Origin: an uncultured Eubacteriales bacterium
GTDB lineage: Bacteria > Bacillota > Clostridia > Oscillospirales > Acutalibacteraceae
Assembly (NCBI GenBank): GCA_934463035.1
Contig: CAKSIG010000005.1
Span: 1 to 64,000 of the forward strand
Length of the DNA stretch: 64,000 nucleotides
Direction: 5' to 3'
Positions 52,890 to 61,073 of the stretch are shown piece by piece. Position 1 is the first letter of the stretch. The number at the start of each line of letters is the position of its first letter. The notes beneath the pieces are model-generated. The model was not told the origin of the DNA. It did no database searches and saw nothing but the letters and a program-made list of their open reading frames with translations. Position numbers and translations under genes: made by a program.

Positions 52890-54548
52890 ATGCTCGAAAC
52901 AAAAGACCTATGTTTTAAATATCCCGACAGCGAGGATTTTGCTCTTAAAGATATTTCGGTTTCTGTTGAAAGCGGAGAGTTTATCCTTATCTGCGGTGAG
53001 ACGGGGTGCGGCAAATCGACGCTTCTTAAAATGTTTAAAAGCGCTGTAACGCCGCACGGCGAACTTGCCGGTCAGGTGCTCTATAACGGCAAGCCGTTCG
53101 CAGATTACGATGAAAAGGCGCTTGCCTGTGAAATAGGGTATGTCACCCAAAATCCCGATAATCAAATAGTCACCGATAAGGTTTGGCATGAGCTTGCTTT
53201 CGGTCTTGAAAATCTCGGTGTTTCTCAGTCGGAAATAAAACGCAGGGTTGCCGAAATGGCAAATTATTTCGGAATCCAAAGCTGGTACCGCAAACCCGTG
53301 TCCGAACTCTCAGGGGGGCAAAAACAACTGCTTAACCTTGCGGCGGTTATGGTTATGCGGCCGCAGGTGCTTTTGCTTGACGAGCCTACAAGCCGTCTTG
53401 ACCCGATAGCCGCCGCGGAATTTATAAACATAATTAAAAAACTTAACCGAGAGTTTGGAATAACGGTAATTATAGCCGAGCATAATCTGGAAGAGGTTTT
53501 TTCGCTGTCCGACAAAGTTTTGCTTATGAAAGAGGGAAGAACCGTTTTGTTTGACGTTCCCAAAACGGCGGCAAAGAATATGACCGAAAAATACGGCGGC
53601 AAGGTTCTTCCTGAATTGCCGAGCGCGGTGCGGATTTACAACGGAATAGGTCTGGGCGGCGATTGCCCGCTTACCGTGCGCGACGGTAAAAGGTATCTGT
53701 CGGAAAGATTTGACGGTTCGGCTGTCACGAAGTATGTGGGCAAAAAAGCCGACGGCGAAACGGCAGTTGAATTTAAAAATGTCAGTTTCAGGTATGAGAA
53801 AAAATCGGCGGACATTTTAAACGGCGCCTGCCTGAAAGTAAAAAAAGGCGAAATATACTGCTTAACAGGCGGCAACGGCGTTGGAAAAACCACGGTGTTA
53901 AAATTAATTGCAGGATTGTTAAAGCAGTACGAGGGTAAGATAAAAATATTCGGAAAGGTCCTAAAAAATCAAAATCCCGCCGCTTTCGGAGTTGCATTGC
54001 TGCCGCAAGACCCGCAAACAATATTCCTTAAAAGCCGTGTTTATGATGATTTTTATGAGTATTTAAAAATGATCGGAACAGGGGAAGGTAACGCCGAAAA
54101 CAAAATTTCCGAAATTTCGGATAAAGTCGGAATAACAAGCCTTTTAAACAGGCATCCGTTTGATTTGAGCGGTGGAGAACAGCAAAAATGCGCCGTTGCA
54201 AAGCTCCTTTTGGCAGAGCCTGAAATTCTGCTTTTTGACGAACCTACGAAGGGACTTGACGGCGAAAGTAAAACAACTCTGGGCAGTCTGCTTAAAGAAC
54301 TGAAAAGTTCAGGAAAAACAATTATTGTCGTGACTCACGATATTGAGTTCGCGGCACATAATGCTGATACGTGTGCAATGCTTTTTGACGGTGAAATAAT
54401 AGGCGGACAGGACCCGCATATCTTCTTCGCGGAAAACAGTTTTTATACTACCTATGCAAACCGAATAGCGAATAATTTGTTCCCTTATGCCGTGACCTGT
54501 GACGAGGTTATAAGTGAATGTAAGAAGAATAAAAGCAACCGCAGTTGA
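52890..54548 (+). CDS. Energy-coupling factor type ABC transporter ATPase, two fused ABC domains
   Basis: A 552-residue protein with two complete ABC domains. Domain 1: Walker A GETGCGKST near 37, LSGGQKQ near 140, LLLDEPTSRLDP. Domain 2: Walker A GGNGVGKTT near 331, LSGGEQQK near 431, LLFDEPTKGLDG. The pattern (IGYVTQNPDNQIVTDKVWHELAFG) is that of ECF A1/A2 subunits, here in one chain. No transmembrane T component or substrate-binding S component is adjacent, so it either serves modules elsewhere or is an orphan. GGAG precedes the ATG. Confidence 0.88.
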   Translation: MLETKDLCFKYPDSEDFALKDISVSVESGEFILICGETGCGKSTLLKMFKSAVTPHGELAGQVLYNGKPFADYDEKALACEIGYVTQNPDNQIVTDKVWHELAFGLENLGVSQSEIKRRVAEMANYFGIQSWYRKPVSELSGGQKQLLNLAAVMVMRPQVLLLDEPTSRLDPIAAAEFINIIKKLNREFGITVIIAEHNLEEVFSLSDKVLLMKEGRTVLFDVPKTAAKNMTEKYGGKVLPELPSAVRIYNGIGLGGDCPLTVRDGKRYLSERFDGSAVTKYVGKKADGETAVEFKNVSFRYEKKSADILNGACLKVKKGEIYCLTGGNGVGKTTVLKLIAGLLKQYEGKIKIFGKVLKNQNPAAFGVALLPQDPQTIFLKSRVYDDFYEYLKMIGTGEGNAENKISEISDKVGITSLLNRHPFDLSGGEQQKCAVAKLLLAEPEILLFDEPTKGLDGESKTTLGSLLKELKSSGKTIIVVTHDIEFAAHNADTCAMLFDGEIIGGQDPHIFFAENSFYTTYANRIANNLFPYAVTCDEVISECKKNKSNRS

Positions 54549-54567
54549 TTTCTAACTGCGGTTGCTT
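54533..54567. terminator. Bidirectional terminator between the ECF ATPase and htpG
   Basis: AAGCAACCGCAGTT/AACTGCGGTTGCTT, 7-base loop, A-rich before and T-rich after. The ECF ATPase stop codon lies within it. Confidence 0.85.
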
Positions 54568-54581
54568 CTTTACTGTGTATT

Positions 54582-56471
54582 CTATTTTGTCATAAGCTCG
54601 CAAACAAGGTTGCTGTGTTCAACGGGATCGTCAATTCCCGTGCCGCCTATAAGGCAAGCCTCGCCGTAGAGCAGTTTTGCGTATTTGGCAAGGGTGTCCT
54701 TGTCCTCGCTGTAAAGTGTTTTCAGCTTTTCCGCAATCGGGTGCGAAGCGTTTATTTCAAGGATAAGCTGTGCTTTGACCTTGTTCTGCTCGGCATTCGG
54801 CATAGAATTTAAAACCTTTTCCATTTCAAGCGAAATACCGCCTTCGCTGGTCAGGCATACGGGGTGCTTTTTCAGCTTGTTTGTAAAGCGTACGGCGTTT
54901 ATCTTGTCGCCTATACTTTCTTTCATTGCGGCGAACATATCCTTTGCCGCTTCGTTTTCGCTTTCAAGCTCCTTTTTCTCGGACTCGTCGGAGAGATCGA
55001 ATTTGTCGTCGCAGATGTTCATAAACTTCTTGCCGTCATATTCGCCGAGCATTTTAATCGCAAACTCGTCAACATTTTCGGTAAGATACAAAAACTCGTA
55101 ACCCTTTTCTCTAACGGCGTCCGCCTGAGGCAGCATATCTATCTTCTCGTCGGTGTCGCCACAGGCGTAGTAAACGGTATCCTGACCGTCTTTCATACGC
55201 TCGGTATACTCTTTGAGGGTTGTGTATTTCCTGTCGTTTGACGAACGGAAAAGTATAAGGTCTTTTAGGCTGTCCTTATGAATACCGTAGTCGTTGTAAA
55301 GTCCGAATTTAAGCTGAATACCGAATGATTTAAAGAACTCCTCGTAAGCCTCTCGGTCGTCTTTCAGCATCTTTTCAAGCTCGCTCTTTATCTTCTTTTC
55401 AATTGTCTTGGCTATCAACTTTAACTGACTGTCGTGTTGCAGCATTTCACGGGAAATGTTAAGCGACAGATCCTCGCTGTCAACAAGTCCCTTGACAAAA
55501 CTGAAATGATCGGGCAGCAGGTCGGGGCATTTTTCCATTATCATAACGCCCTTTGAGTAAAGTTGCAGCCCTTTCTCATACTCCTTGGTGTAATAATCAA
55601 ACGGCGGGTGCTTCGGTATAAACAAAAGCGCGCTGTATGTTGCCTGACCCTCGGTTTTGGTGTGTATTACGCGCGCAGGGTCATTGTAATCGTAGAACTT
55701 TTCCTTGTAGAAATTGTTGTAATCCTCAGGTTTTATCTCGCTTTTTGCCTTTTTCCAAAGCGGAATCATACTGTTAAGAGTGCGAAGCTCGGTAACGTCC
55801 TTATATTCGCCCTCTTTGCCTTCAACAGGCTCTTTGGTGGTAAACTCCATCTTGATTGGGTGGCGGATATAGTCGGAATACTTTTTAACCAAAGCGCTTA
55901 TGCGGTATTGATCGAGATATTCGTCGTAATTTTCATCGTCGGTCTTGTCCTTTATGTGAAGCGTTACAACCGTTCCGACAGTCTCCTTGTCACAAGGCTC
56001 TATGGTGTACCCCGAAGCGCCCTCCGACTGCCAGCGGTATGACTGCTCCGCACCGTACGCTTTGCTTTCGACCGTTACCTTGTCGCTCACCATAAAAGCG
56101 GAGTAGAACCCAACGCCGAACTGACCTATAATGTCAACATTGTCCTGCTTTTCGTTTAATTTCTTAAAATCAAAAGAACCTGATTTCGCTATCGTTCCGA
56201 GGTTGCTGTCAAGCTCGTCCTCGGTCATACCGCAGCCGTTGTCGATTATTTTGAGGGTTCTCGCGTCCTTGTCAATCTCCAACCTTATTTCAAAATCGTC
56301 TGGGGCAATACCCACCGAACTGTCGGTAAGCGAGCGGAAATACAGCTTGTCAAGCGCGTCGCTTGCATTGGATATAAGTTCTCTCAAAAATATCTCCTTG
56401 TGGGTGTATATTGAATTGATCATCATATCCATTAATTTTTTTGATTCTGATTTAAACTGTTTAGTACGCAA
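54582..56471 (-). CDS. htpG: Molecular chaperone HtpG (Hsp90)
   Basis: A 629-residue Hsp90 homologue. The N-terminal GHKL ATPase has ELISNASDALDKL near 31, DNGCGMT near 78, and GQFGVGFYSAFMV near 115; the middle domain has the catalytic-loop Arg in LNISREMLQHD near 340, and the C-terminal dimerisation domain completes it. TTG start at 56471 with AAAGGTG seven bases upstream. A CIRCE element lies upstream. Confidence 0.95.
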   Translation of the reverse strand: MRTKQFKSESKKLMDMMINSIYTHKEIFLRELISNASDALDKLYFRSLTDSSVGIAPDDFEIRLEIDKDARTLKIIDNGCGMTEDELDSNLGTIAKSGSFDFKKLNEKQDNVDIIGQFGVGFYSAFMVSDKVTVESKAYGAEQSYRWQSEGASGYTIEPCDKETVGTVVTLHIKDKTDDENYDEYLDQYRISALVKKYSDYIRHPIKMEFTTKEPVEGKEGEYKDVTELRTLNSMIPLWKKAKSEIKPEDYNNFYKEKFYDYNDPARVIHTKTEGQATYSALLFIPKHPPFDYYTKEYEKGLQLYSKGVMIMEKCPDLLPDHFSFVKGLVDSEDLSLNISREMLQHDSQLKLIAKTIEKKIKSELEKMLKDDREAYEEFFKSFGIQLKFGLYNDYGIHKDSLKDLILFRSSNDRKYTTLKEYTERMKDGQDTVYYACGDTDEKIDMLPQADAVREKGYEFLYLTENVDEFAIKMLGEYDGKKFMNICDDKFDLSDESEKKELESENEAAKDMFAAMKESIGDKINAVRFTNKLKKHPVCLTSEGGISLEMEKVLNSMPNAEQNKVKAQLILEINASHPIAEKLKTLYSEDKDTLAKYAKLLYGEACLIGGTGIDDPVEHSNLVCELMTK

Positions 56472-56517
56472 TTTTTATCACCTTTGTTTTAAAATTTGAC
56501 TTTTACTGACTTATAGT

Positions 56518-56546
56518 ATATTACTTATCATATCCGAATGTGTTAA
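56518..56546 (-). promoter_or_regulatory. Candidate htpG promoter
   Basis: Minus strand TTAACA (56546-56541), 17-base spacer, TAATAT (56523-56518). Confidence 0.5.
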
Positions 56547-56570
56547 TAAAGTGTGAATAATATATAAATC

Positions 56571-56597
56571 TCGGCACTCAAATGCCGAGAGTGCTAA
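56571..56597. promoter_or_regulatory. CIRCE-like operator (HrcA)
   Basis: GGCACTC-N9-GAGTGCTAA: the inner half-sites GCACTC and GAGTGC with exactly nine bases between them match the CIRCE consensus. It lies between the divergent htpG and rrf2 promoters, 25 bases upstream of the best htpG -35. HrcA repression of htpG is the natural reading; hrcA is not in this window. Confidence 0.7.
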
Positions 56598-56607
56598 AAA
56601 CAGGGTG

Positions 56608-56635
56608 TTGATTTAAGCCGTAAAAAATGTATAAT
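56608..56635 (+). promoter_or_regulatory. Promoter of the Rrf2 regulator gene
   Basis: TTGATT (56608-56613), 16-base spacer, TATAAT (56630-56635), 21 bases before the ATG. Confidence 0.65.
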
Positions 56636-56655
56636 AATATGAGAGGTGTCGTTTT

Positions 56656-57069
56656 ATGATGGTTTCAACCAAGGGGCGTTATGCCCTGCGTATAATGATA
56701 GATTTGGCACAGCACGCCGACGAGGGGTATATTTCCTTAAAATCAATAAGCGAGAGACAGCATATTTCGCTTAAATATCTTGAAATAATAGTTTCAATGC
56801 TAAACAAGGCGGGTATGCTTAAAAGTATGCGCGGCGCGGGCGGCGGATATATGCTGGCAGACTCTGCCGACAGTTATGATGTTGCCACAATATTGGCTCT
56901 TACCGAGGGAAATACGGCGCCCGTAGCCTGTATAGAGGACGGCGAGTGCCGTTGCGAGAATGCCGCCGGCTGTCTTACTCTGCCTATGTGGATAAATCTT
57001 GATAAAATAATTCACGAATACCTGTCGGGCATTACAATAAAGGATCTTATAGATAAAAATGTAAAATAA
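56656..57069 (+). CDS. Rrf2 family regulator, IscR-like
   Basis: A 137-residue winged-helix regulator. N-terminal DNA-binding part MVSTKGRYALRIMIDLAQH and the recognition region RQHISLKYLEIIVSMLNKAGMLKS; GAGGGYMLA forms the wing. Cysteines in CIEDGECRCENAAGC (about 95-109) are placed as in IscR-type proteins that bind a [2Fe-2S] cluster. ATG codons at 56656 and 56659 are both possible; the first is nine bases from GAGAGG. It precedes iscS-iscU and probably regulates them. Confidence 0.88.
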   Translation: MMVSTKGRYALRIMIDLAQHADEGYISLKSISERQHISLKYLEIIVSMLNKAGMLKSMRGAGGGYMLADSADSYDVATILALTEGNTAPVACIEDGECRCENAAGCLTLPMWINLDKIIHEYLSGITIKDLIDKNVK

Positions 57070-57087
57070 TTTGCAAAAAGGAAATCA

Positions 57088-57119
57088 CCTATTGACTTTG
57101 TAGGAAATTTGGTTATAAT
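57088..57119 (+). promoter_or_regulatory. iscSU promoter with overlapping CCTA-N9-TAGG dyad
   Basis: TTGACT (57092-57097), 16-base spacer, TATAAT (57114-57119). The dyad CCTA (57088-57091) and TAGG (57101-57104) spans the -35 and is a plausible Rrf2 operator. Confidence 0.6.
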
Positions 57120-57156
57120 AAAATCATAGTAATTTGATAGGAAATGAGGAAGTCAA

Positions 57157-58344
57157 ATGTTTGTTTATGCTGACAACGCGGCAACGACCCCGATGTGCGA
57201 AAAAGCAATAGAGGTTATGTCCGACTGTCTTAAAAATAATTACGGCAATCCGTCGAGCCTTTACAGCCTCGGTCAACGGGCAAAGGAGACGCTTGAAAAC
57301 GCCAGATGCGATATTGCCGAATGTATCGGAGCGTCGCCGAAAGAGGTGTATTTCACCTCAGGAGGGAGCGAAGCCGATAATCAAGCTATTGTAACCGCCG
57401 CGTATCTCGGCGCAAAAAAAGGCAAAAAACATATAATATCGACAAAGTTCGAGCATCACGCGGTTCTTCATACTCTTGAAGCACTTGAAAAACAAGGCTT
57501 TGAGGTAACGTTGCTTGATGTTCACGAAAACGGCGTTGTAACGCCCGAACAGGTTGAGTCCGCTTTGCGCGAGGATACTGCGCTTGTCACGGTGATGTAT
57601 GCAAACAACGAAATAGGCACGGTTCAGCCTATATCGGAAATCGGCGCTGTCTGCCGTGAACATGGCGTGCTGTTTCATACCGACGCTGTTCAGGCTGTCG
57701 GGCATATAAAGGTAGACGTTGTGAACGATAATATTGATATGCTCAGCGTTTCGGCGCATAAGTTCCACGGTCCGAAAGGAATAGGTATACTCTATGCGAA
57801 AAGAGGAATAGCCCTCCAAAATATAATTTACGGCGGCGCACAGGAACGCGGAAAGCGTGCAGGTACCGAGAATACAGCCGCGGCGGCGGCTATGGCGGAG
57901 GCGCTTAAAATCGCCTGCGGCAATTTAGAAAAAAATTCAGAATATATTTCAGGTCTGCGCGACCGTTTGATAGAGGGACTTTCAAAAATACCCCATTCAA
58001 AGCTCAACGGTGACCGCGATAAAAGGTTGCCCGGAACGGTCAATTTCTGTTTCGAGGGGATAGAGGGCGAGTCGCTCCTGCTTATGCTTGACGATAAGGG
58101 AATACAGGCTTCAAGCGGTTCCGCTTGTACCTCGGGTTCGCTTGACCCGAGCCACGTGCTGTTGGCTCTCGGTCTTCCGCACGAGGTGGCGCACGGCTCT
58201 TTAAGACTTTCAATAAGCGAGTATAACACGCCCGAAGAAATCGAGTATATAATCGAAGAAGTACCGAAGGTGGTAGACTTTTTGAGAAGTATGTCACCCG
58301 TGTGGGAAGAACTTGAAAACGGGCAGAGAAAACATATAATATAG
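57157..58344 (+). CDS. iscS: Cysteine desulfurase
   Basis: A PLP enzyme that moves sulfur from cysteine to IscU for Fe-S cluster assembly. The 395-residue protein shows YADNAATTPM near 4, the PLP lysine in SVSAHKFHGPKG near 203, and the active-site Cys in ASSGSACTSGSLDPSHVL near 325. AATGAGGAAG lies upstream of the ATG. The next gene encodes the scaffold. Confidence 0.95.
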   Translation: MFVYADNAATTPMCEKAIEVMSDCLKNNYGNPSSLYSLGQRAKETLENARCDIAECIGASPKEVYFTSGGSEADNQAIVTAAYLGAKKGKKHIISTKFEHHAVLHTLEALEKQGFEVTLLDVHENGVVTPEQVESALREDTALVTVMYANNEIGTVQPISEIGAVCREHGVLFHTDAVQAVGHIKVDVVNDNIDMLSVSAHKFHGPKGIGILYAKRGIALQNIIYGGAQERGKRAGTENTAAAAAMAEALKIACGNLEKNSEYISGLRDRLIEGLSKIPHSKLNGDRDKRLPGTVNFCFEGIEGESLLLMLDDKGIQASSGSACTSGSLDPSHVLLALGLPHEVAHGSLRLSISEYNTPEEIEYIIEEVPKVVDFLRSMSPVWEELENGQRKHII

Positions 58345-58355
58345 GAGGAAAATTT

Positions 58356-58781
58356 ATGCTTTACAGTGAAAAGGTAATGGATCATTTCCGCAATCCGCGC
58401 AATCTTGGAAAAATGGACGACGCCGACGGTATCGGCGAGGTCGGCAACGCAAAATGCGGCGATATAATGAAAATGTATATAAAGGTTAAGGACGGCATTA
58501 TAACCGACGTTAAGTTTAATACGTTCGGCTGCGGCTCGGCGATAGCGACAAGCTCTATGGCGACCGAAATGATAAAGGGTAAGCCTATTGAGGAGGCGTT
58601 ACAGCTTTCAAACAAGGCGGTTGTAGAGGCGCTTGACGGTCTTCCCGCACATAAAATTCATTGCAGTGTGCTTGCCGAGGAGGCAGTAAAGGCGGCGGTG
58701 AAGGATTATTACGATAAAAACGGAATTTCCTACGACAAGGAAAAGTTCTGCACAGGCGATTGCGCCTGCTGTCACATTTGA
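58356..58781 (+). CDS. iscU: Iron-sulfur cluster scaffold IscU/NifU
   Basis: A 141-residue scaffold with the three cluster-ligating cysteines in GNAKCGDIM (about 37), TFGCGSAIATSSM (about 62), and KIHCSVLAEEA (about 105). The C-terminal tail FCTGDCACCHI adds four more cysteines beyond the standard IscU core, common in clostridial forms. AGGAGG precedes the ATG by eight bases. Confidence 0.95.
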   Translation: MLYSEKVMDHFRNPRNLGKMDDADGIGEVGNAKCGDIMKMYIKVKDGIITDVKFNTFGCGSAIATSSMATEMIKGKPIEEALQLSNKAVVEALDGLPAHKIHCSVLAEEAVKAAVKDYYDKNGISYDKEKFCTGDCACCHI

Positions 58782-58789
58782 CTTAAAAA

Positions 58790-58830
58790 AACGCACGGGA
58801 TCCCTGATTTTCAGGGATTTCGTGCGTTTT
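58790..58830 (+). terminator. Terminator of iscSU
   Basis: An 18-bp imperfect stem (AACGCACG, GATCCCTGA and complement) with loop TTT and a short TTTT end. Confidence 0.85.
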
Positions 58831-58862
58831 GCAGAGAAAATTATTATATTCTTTGCAGACTC

Positions 58863-58891
58863 TTGCTATTGCGATTGGTAAGATGTATAAT
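58863..58891 (+). promoter_or_regulatory. Promoter of the MATE gene
   Basis: TTGCTA (58863-58868), 17-base spacer, TATAAT (58886-58891). Confidence 0.6.
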
Positions 58892-58924
58892 ATGACAGAT
58901 AAAAATCTAGGGATGAATTTGTAA

Positions 58925-60307
58925 ATGGCAGAGAGAATACAAAAGAAACAACTTGATATATTGCACGGCTCAATATGGAACAAATTGCCGCAGTTTGCCT
59001 TGCCGATAGCGGCAACCGCAATATTGGAACAGCTTTTTAATGCGTCAGACGTTGCGGTTGTCGGCAACTTTACGGGTTCGCAGCGCACCGCCGCCGTTGC
59101 TGCTGTCGGGGCTAACAGCTCGGTTATCGGACTTATTGTAAATTTGTTCATAGGAATTGCTCTCGGCAGTAATGTTGTAATCGCCCACGCCGTGGGGCAG
59201 GGTGAAAAAGACGCCGTGAAAAAGGCGGTACATACGTCGGTTCTCGTTTCTTTAATAGGCGGAATTTTGGTCGGTCTGCTCGGCGAGCTGATTGCAAGAC
59301 CGCTCCTCGAACTTATAAACGTCCCGAATGACGTAATGCCGCTTGCGCTTTTGTATCTGCGAATATATCTCATCGGAATGCCCGTTATTCTGCTTTACAA
59401 TTTTGAAGCCGCGATCTTCCGCAGCGTCGGGGACACAAAAACTCCTTTAATTGCGCTTGCCGCGTCGGGCGTTTTAAACGTAATACTGAATTTGTTTTTT
59501 GTTGCGGTTTTAAAAATGACCGTAAACGGCGTTGCCATAGCCACCGTCATTTCAAATGCCGTCAGTTCGTTTTTGCTTTATAGAAAACTGAGAAAAACAA
59601 CTCAGGACATTCACTTGGAGCCTAAGCAACTGCGGATAGACTTTGATATTTTAAAGCGTATACTGCGAATAGGTCTGCCCGCAGGTATCCAAAGCGCTGT
59701 CTTTTCCATATCAAATATCGTTATTCAGTCGGCGATTAACAGTCTCGGCACGGTAGTTATGGCGGCGTCAAGCGCGGCGTTCAATATTGAAATAATCACC
59801 TACGATATACTTAATTCGTTTTCTCAGGCTTGCACAACATTTGTCGGGCAGAATTTCGGAGCAGGAAAGCTGGACCGTTGCAAAAAAACATTGGCTCTTT
59901 GCCTGCTTGAAGGCGCGGTTTTTCTTGCGGCGGCAATCGCCTTGATACTGTTCTTCGGCAAATCATTGCTCGCCGTTTTCAACAACGACCCGCAGGTGGT
60001 GGAAACGGGGTATATCCGCCTTATGCTGGCTATGGTGTCGCATTCGTTCTGCCTGCTTTACGAGGTTATGTCGGGCTATATGCGCGGCTTCGGCATTTCG
60101 CTTACTCCCGCAATTCTTACAATGTTCGGTGTGTGCGGCGTGCGTATCGGGTGGATACAGTTTGTCTTCCCGCAAAGCAGAACGTTCAGGACTATTATGA
60201 CGGTCTATCCAATAAGCCTCTCGGTTACGGCGTTGCTTATCTTCATAGCGTTGATATGCTACCGTCCGTCCAAAAGGTTTGCGCGTATGCCTAGGCAAAA
60301 TACCTGA
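58925..60307 (+). CDS. MATE family efflux transporter
   Basis: A 460-residue membrane protein with 12 predicted helices in two homologous halves. ALPIAATAILEQLFNASDVAVVGNF (about 21-45) and GLPAGIQSAVFSISNIVIQSAIN (about 255-277) are the equivalent first helices of the two halves. Exports drugs or metabolites using an ion gradient; the substrate cannot be deduced. The SD (AGGGA) is weak and about 12 bases away. Confidence 0.9.
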   Translation: MAERIQKKQLDILHGSIWNKLPQFALPIAATAILEQLFNASDVAVVGNFTGSQRTAAVAAVGANSSVIGLIVNLFIGIALGSNVVIAHAVGQGEKDAVKKAVHTSVLVSLIGGILVGLLGELIARPLLELINVPNDVMPLALLYLRIYLIGMPVILLYNFEAAIFRSVGDTKTPLIALAASGVLNVILNLFFVAVLKMTVNGVAIATVISNAVSSFLLYRKLRKTTQDIHLEPKQLRIDFDILKRILRIGLPAGIQSAVFSISNIVIQSAINSLGTVVMAASSAAFNIEIITYDILNSFSQACTTFVGQNFGAGKLDRCKKTLALCLLEGAVFLAAAIALILFFGKSLLAVFNNDPQVVETGYIRLMLAMVSHSFCLLYEVMSGYMRGFGISLTPAILTMFGVCGVRIGWIQFVFPQSRTFRTIMTVYPISLSVTALLIFIALICYRPSKRFARMPRQNT

Positions 60308-60326
60308 TTTTTTATTGAGATATAAA

Positions 60327-60363
60327 AAAACAACCTATCACTTTTTTGTGATAGGTTGTTTTT
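60327..60363. terminator. Bidirectional terminator between the MATE gene and tRNA-Thr
   Basis: AAAACAACCTATCAC/GTGATAGGTTGTTTT with loop TTTTTT; A-run before and T-run after. Confidence 0.9.
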
Positions 60364-60366
60364 GCG

Positions 60367-60442
60367 TGGAGCTGCTAACCAGATTCGAACTGGTGACCTC
60401 ATCCTTACCAAGGATGTGCTCTGCCACCTGAGCCATAGCAGC
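60367..60442 (-). tRNA. tRNA-Thr (GGT anticodon)
   Basis: A 76-base minus-strand tRNA including encoded CCA. Acceptor GCTGCTA/TAGCAGC, anticodon stem CATCC/GGATG with loop TTGGTAA (anticodon GGT), T-loop TTCGAAT. All arms pair correctly. Confidence 0.97.
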
Positions 60443-60456
60443 AATACAGCCTTATT

Positions 60457-60485
60457 ATTATAAAGTACCTTGCGCGCAAAGTCAA
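60457..60485 (-). promoter_or_regulatory. Promoter of tRNA-Thr
   Basis: Minus strand TTGACT (60485-60480), 17-base spacer, TATAAT (60462-60457), 15 bases before the tRNA 5' end. Confidence 0.8.
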
Positions 60486-60587
60486 GGAAAAAATAATGAT
60501 TTTTTGATTTTCTTGCATTTCACGTAACAAAGGGTTAATTATTCGCATAAAATGTCATATAAATTGTGGCTTATGCAAGGTGATTAT

Positions 60588-61061
60588 ATGGATGACGCTC
60601 TCATAAAAAAGTACAGCGATGAATTGCTGGCAATGCAGAAAAAGGCAGTCCCCGCGGTCGGGCGCAATTATGACGATTCAAAGGGCGGACTTGCGGTGAA
60701 TGTTACTACGCTTTTATATTTGTATCCGCTTGAAAAAGCGCTCGTTACGGTGTTTACGGGTCCGTATGACGATATGACCGTTGTTGATACCGACTATACG
60801 GACGAAAGCGGAAAAACCGAAAGATTTATATTGGATACCCCCGCAAAAAGCTCCTCGCAAAGCTCCGACGCCGCGGGCAATGCATATTCGAGCTACAATC
60901 TGCTCGTTCAGGCGGACGGATACGCTGACAGCGTAAGTATGGACGTAAGGGTTTTCCCGGGAGTAACATCGGTTCAAAAGGTCGATATGGTTCCGCTTTC
61001 GGCAACAGGTGATAATGAGGAACCGAGAATGACCGAAAGCTCTTCCGATTACGAATTATAG
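60588..61061 (+). CDS. Protein with a carboxypeptidase-regulatory-like beta-sandwich
   Basis: A 157-residue protein. A helical N terminus (MDDALIKKYSDELLAMQKKA) precedes a domain (about 38-145) whose pattern, PLEKALVTVFTGPYDD, TDESGKTERFILDTPA, YNLLVQADGYADSVSMDV, resembles transthyretin-like CarboxypepD_reg modules; a Ser-rich insert is at about 86-92. No signal peptide. ATG 60588 has AAGGTGA six bases upstream; an in-frame start at 60552 adds 12 residues without an SD. It is 12 bases before the SpoIID-like gene and probably works with it. Confidence 0.65.
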   Translation: MDDALIKKYSDELLAMQKKAVPAVGRNYDDSKGGLAVNVTTLLYLYPLEKALVTVFTGPYDDMTVVDTDYTDESGKTERFILDTPAKSSSQSSDAAGNAYSSYNLLVQADGYADSVSMDVRVFPGVTSVQKVDMVPLSATGDNEEPRMTESSSDYEL

Positions 61062-61073
61062 GGGGGTGAGATT

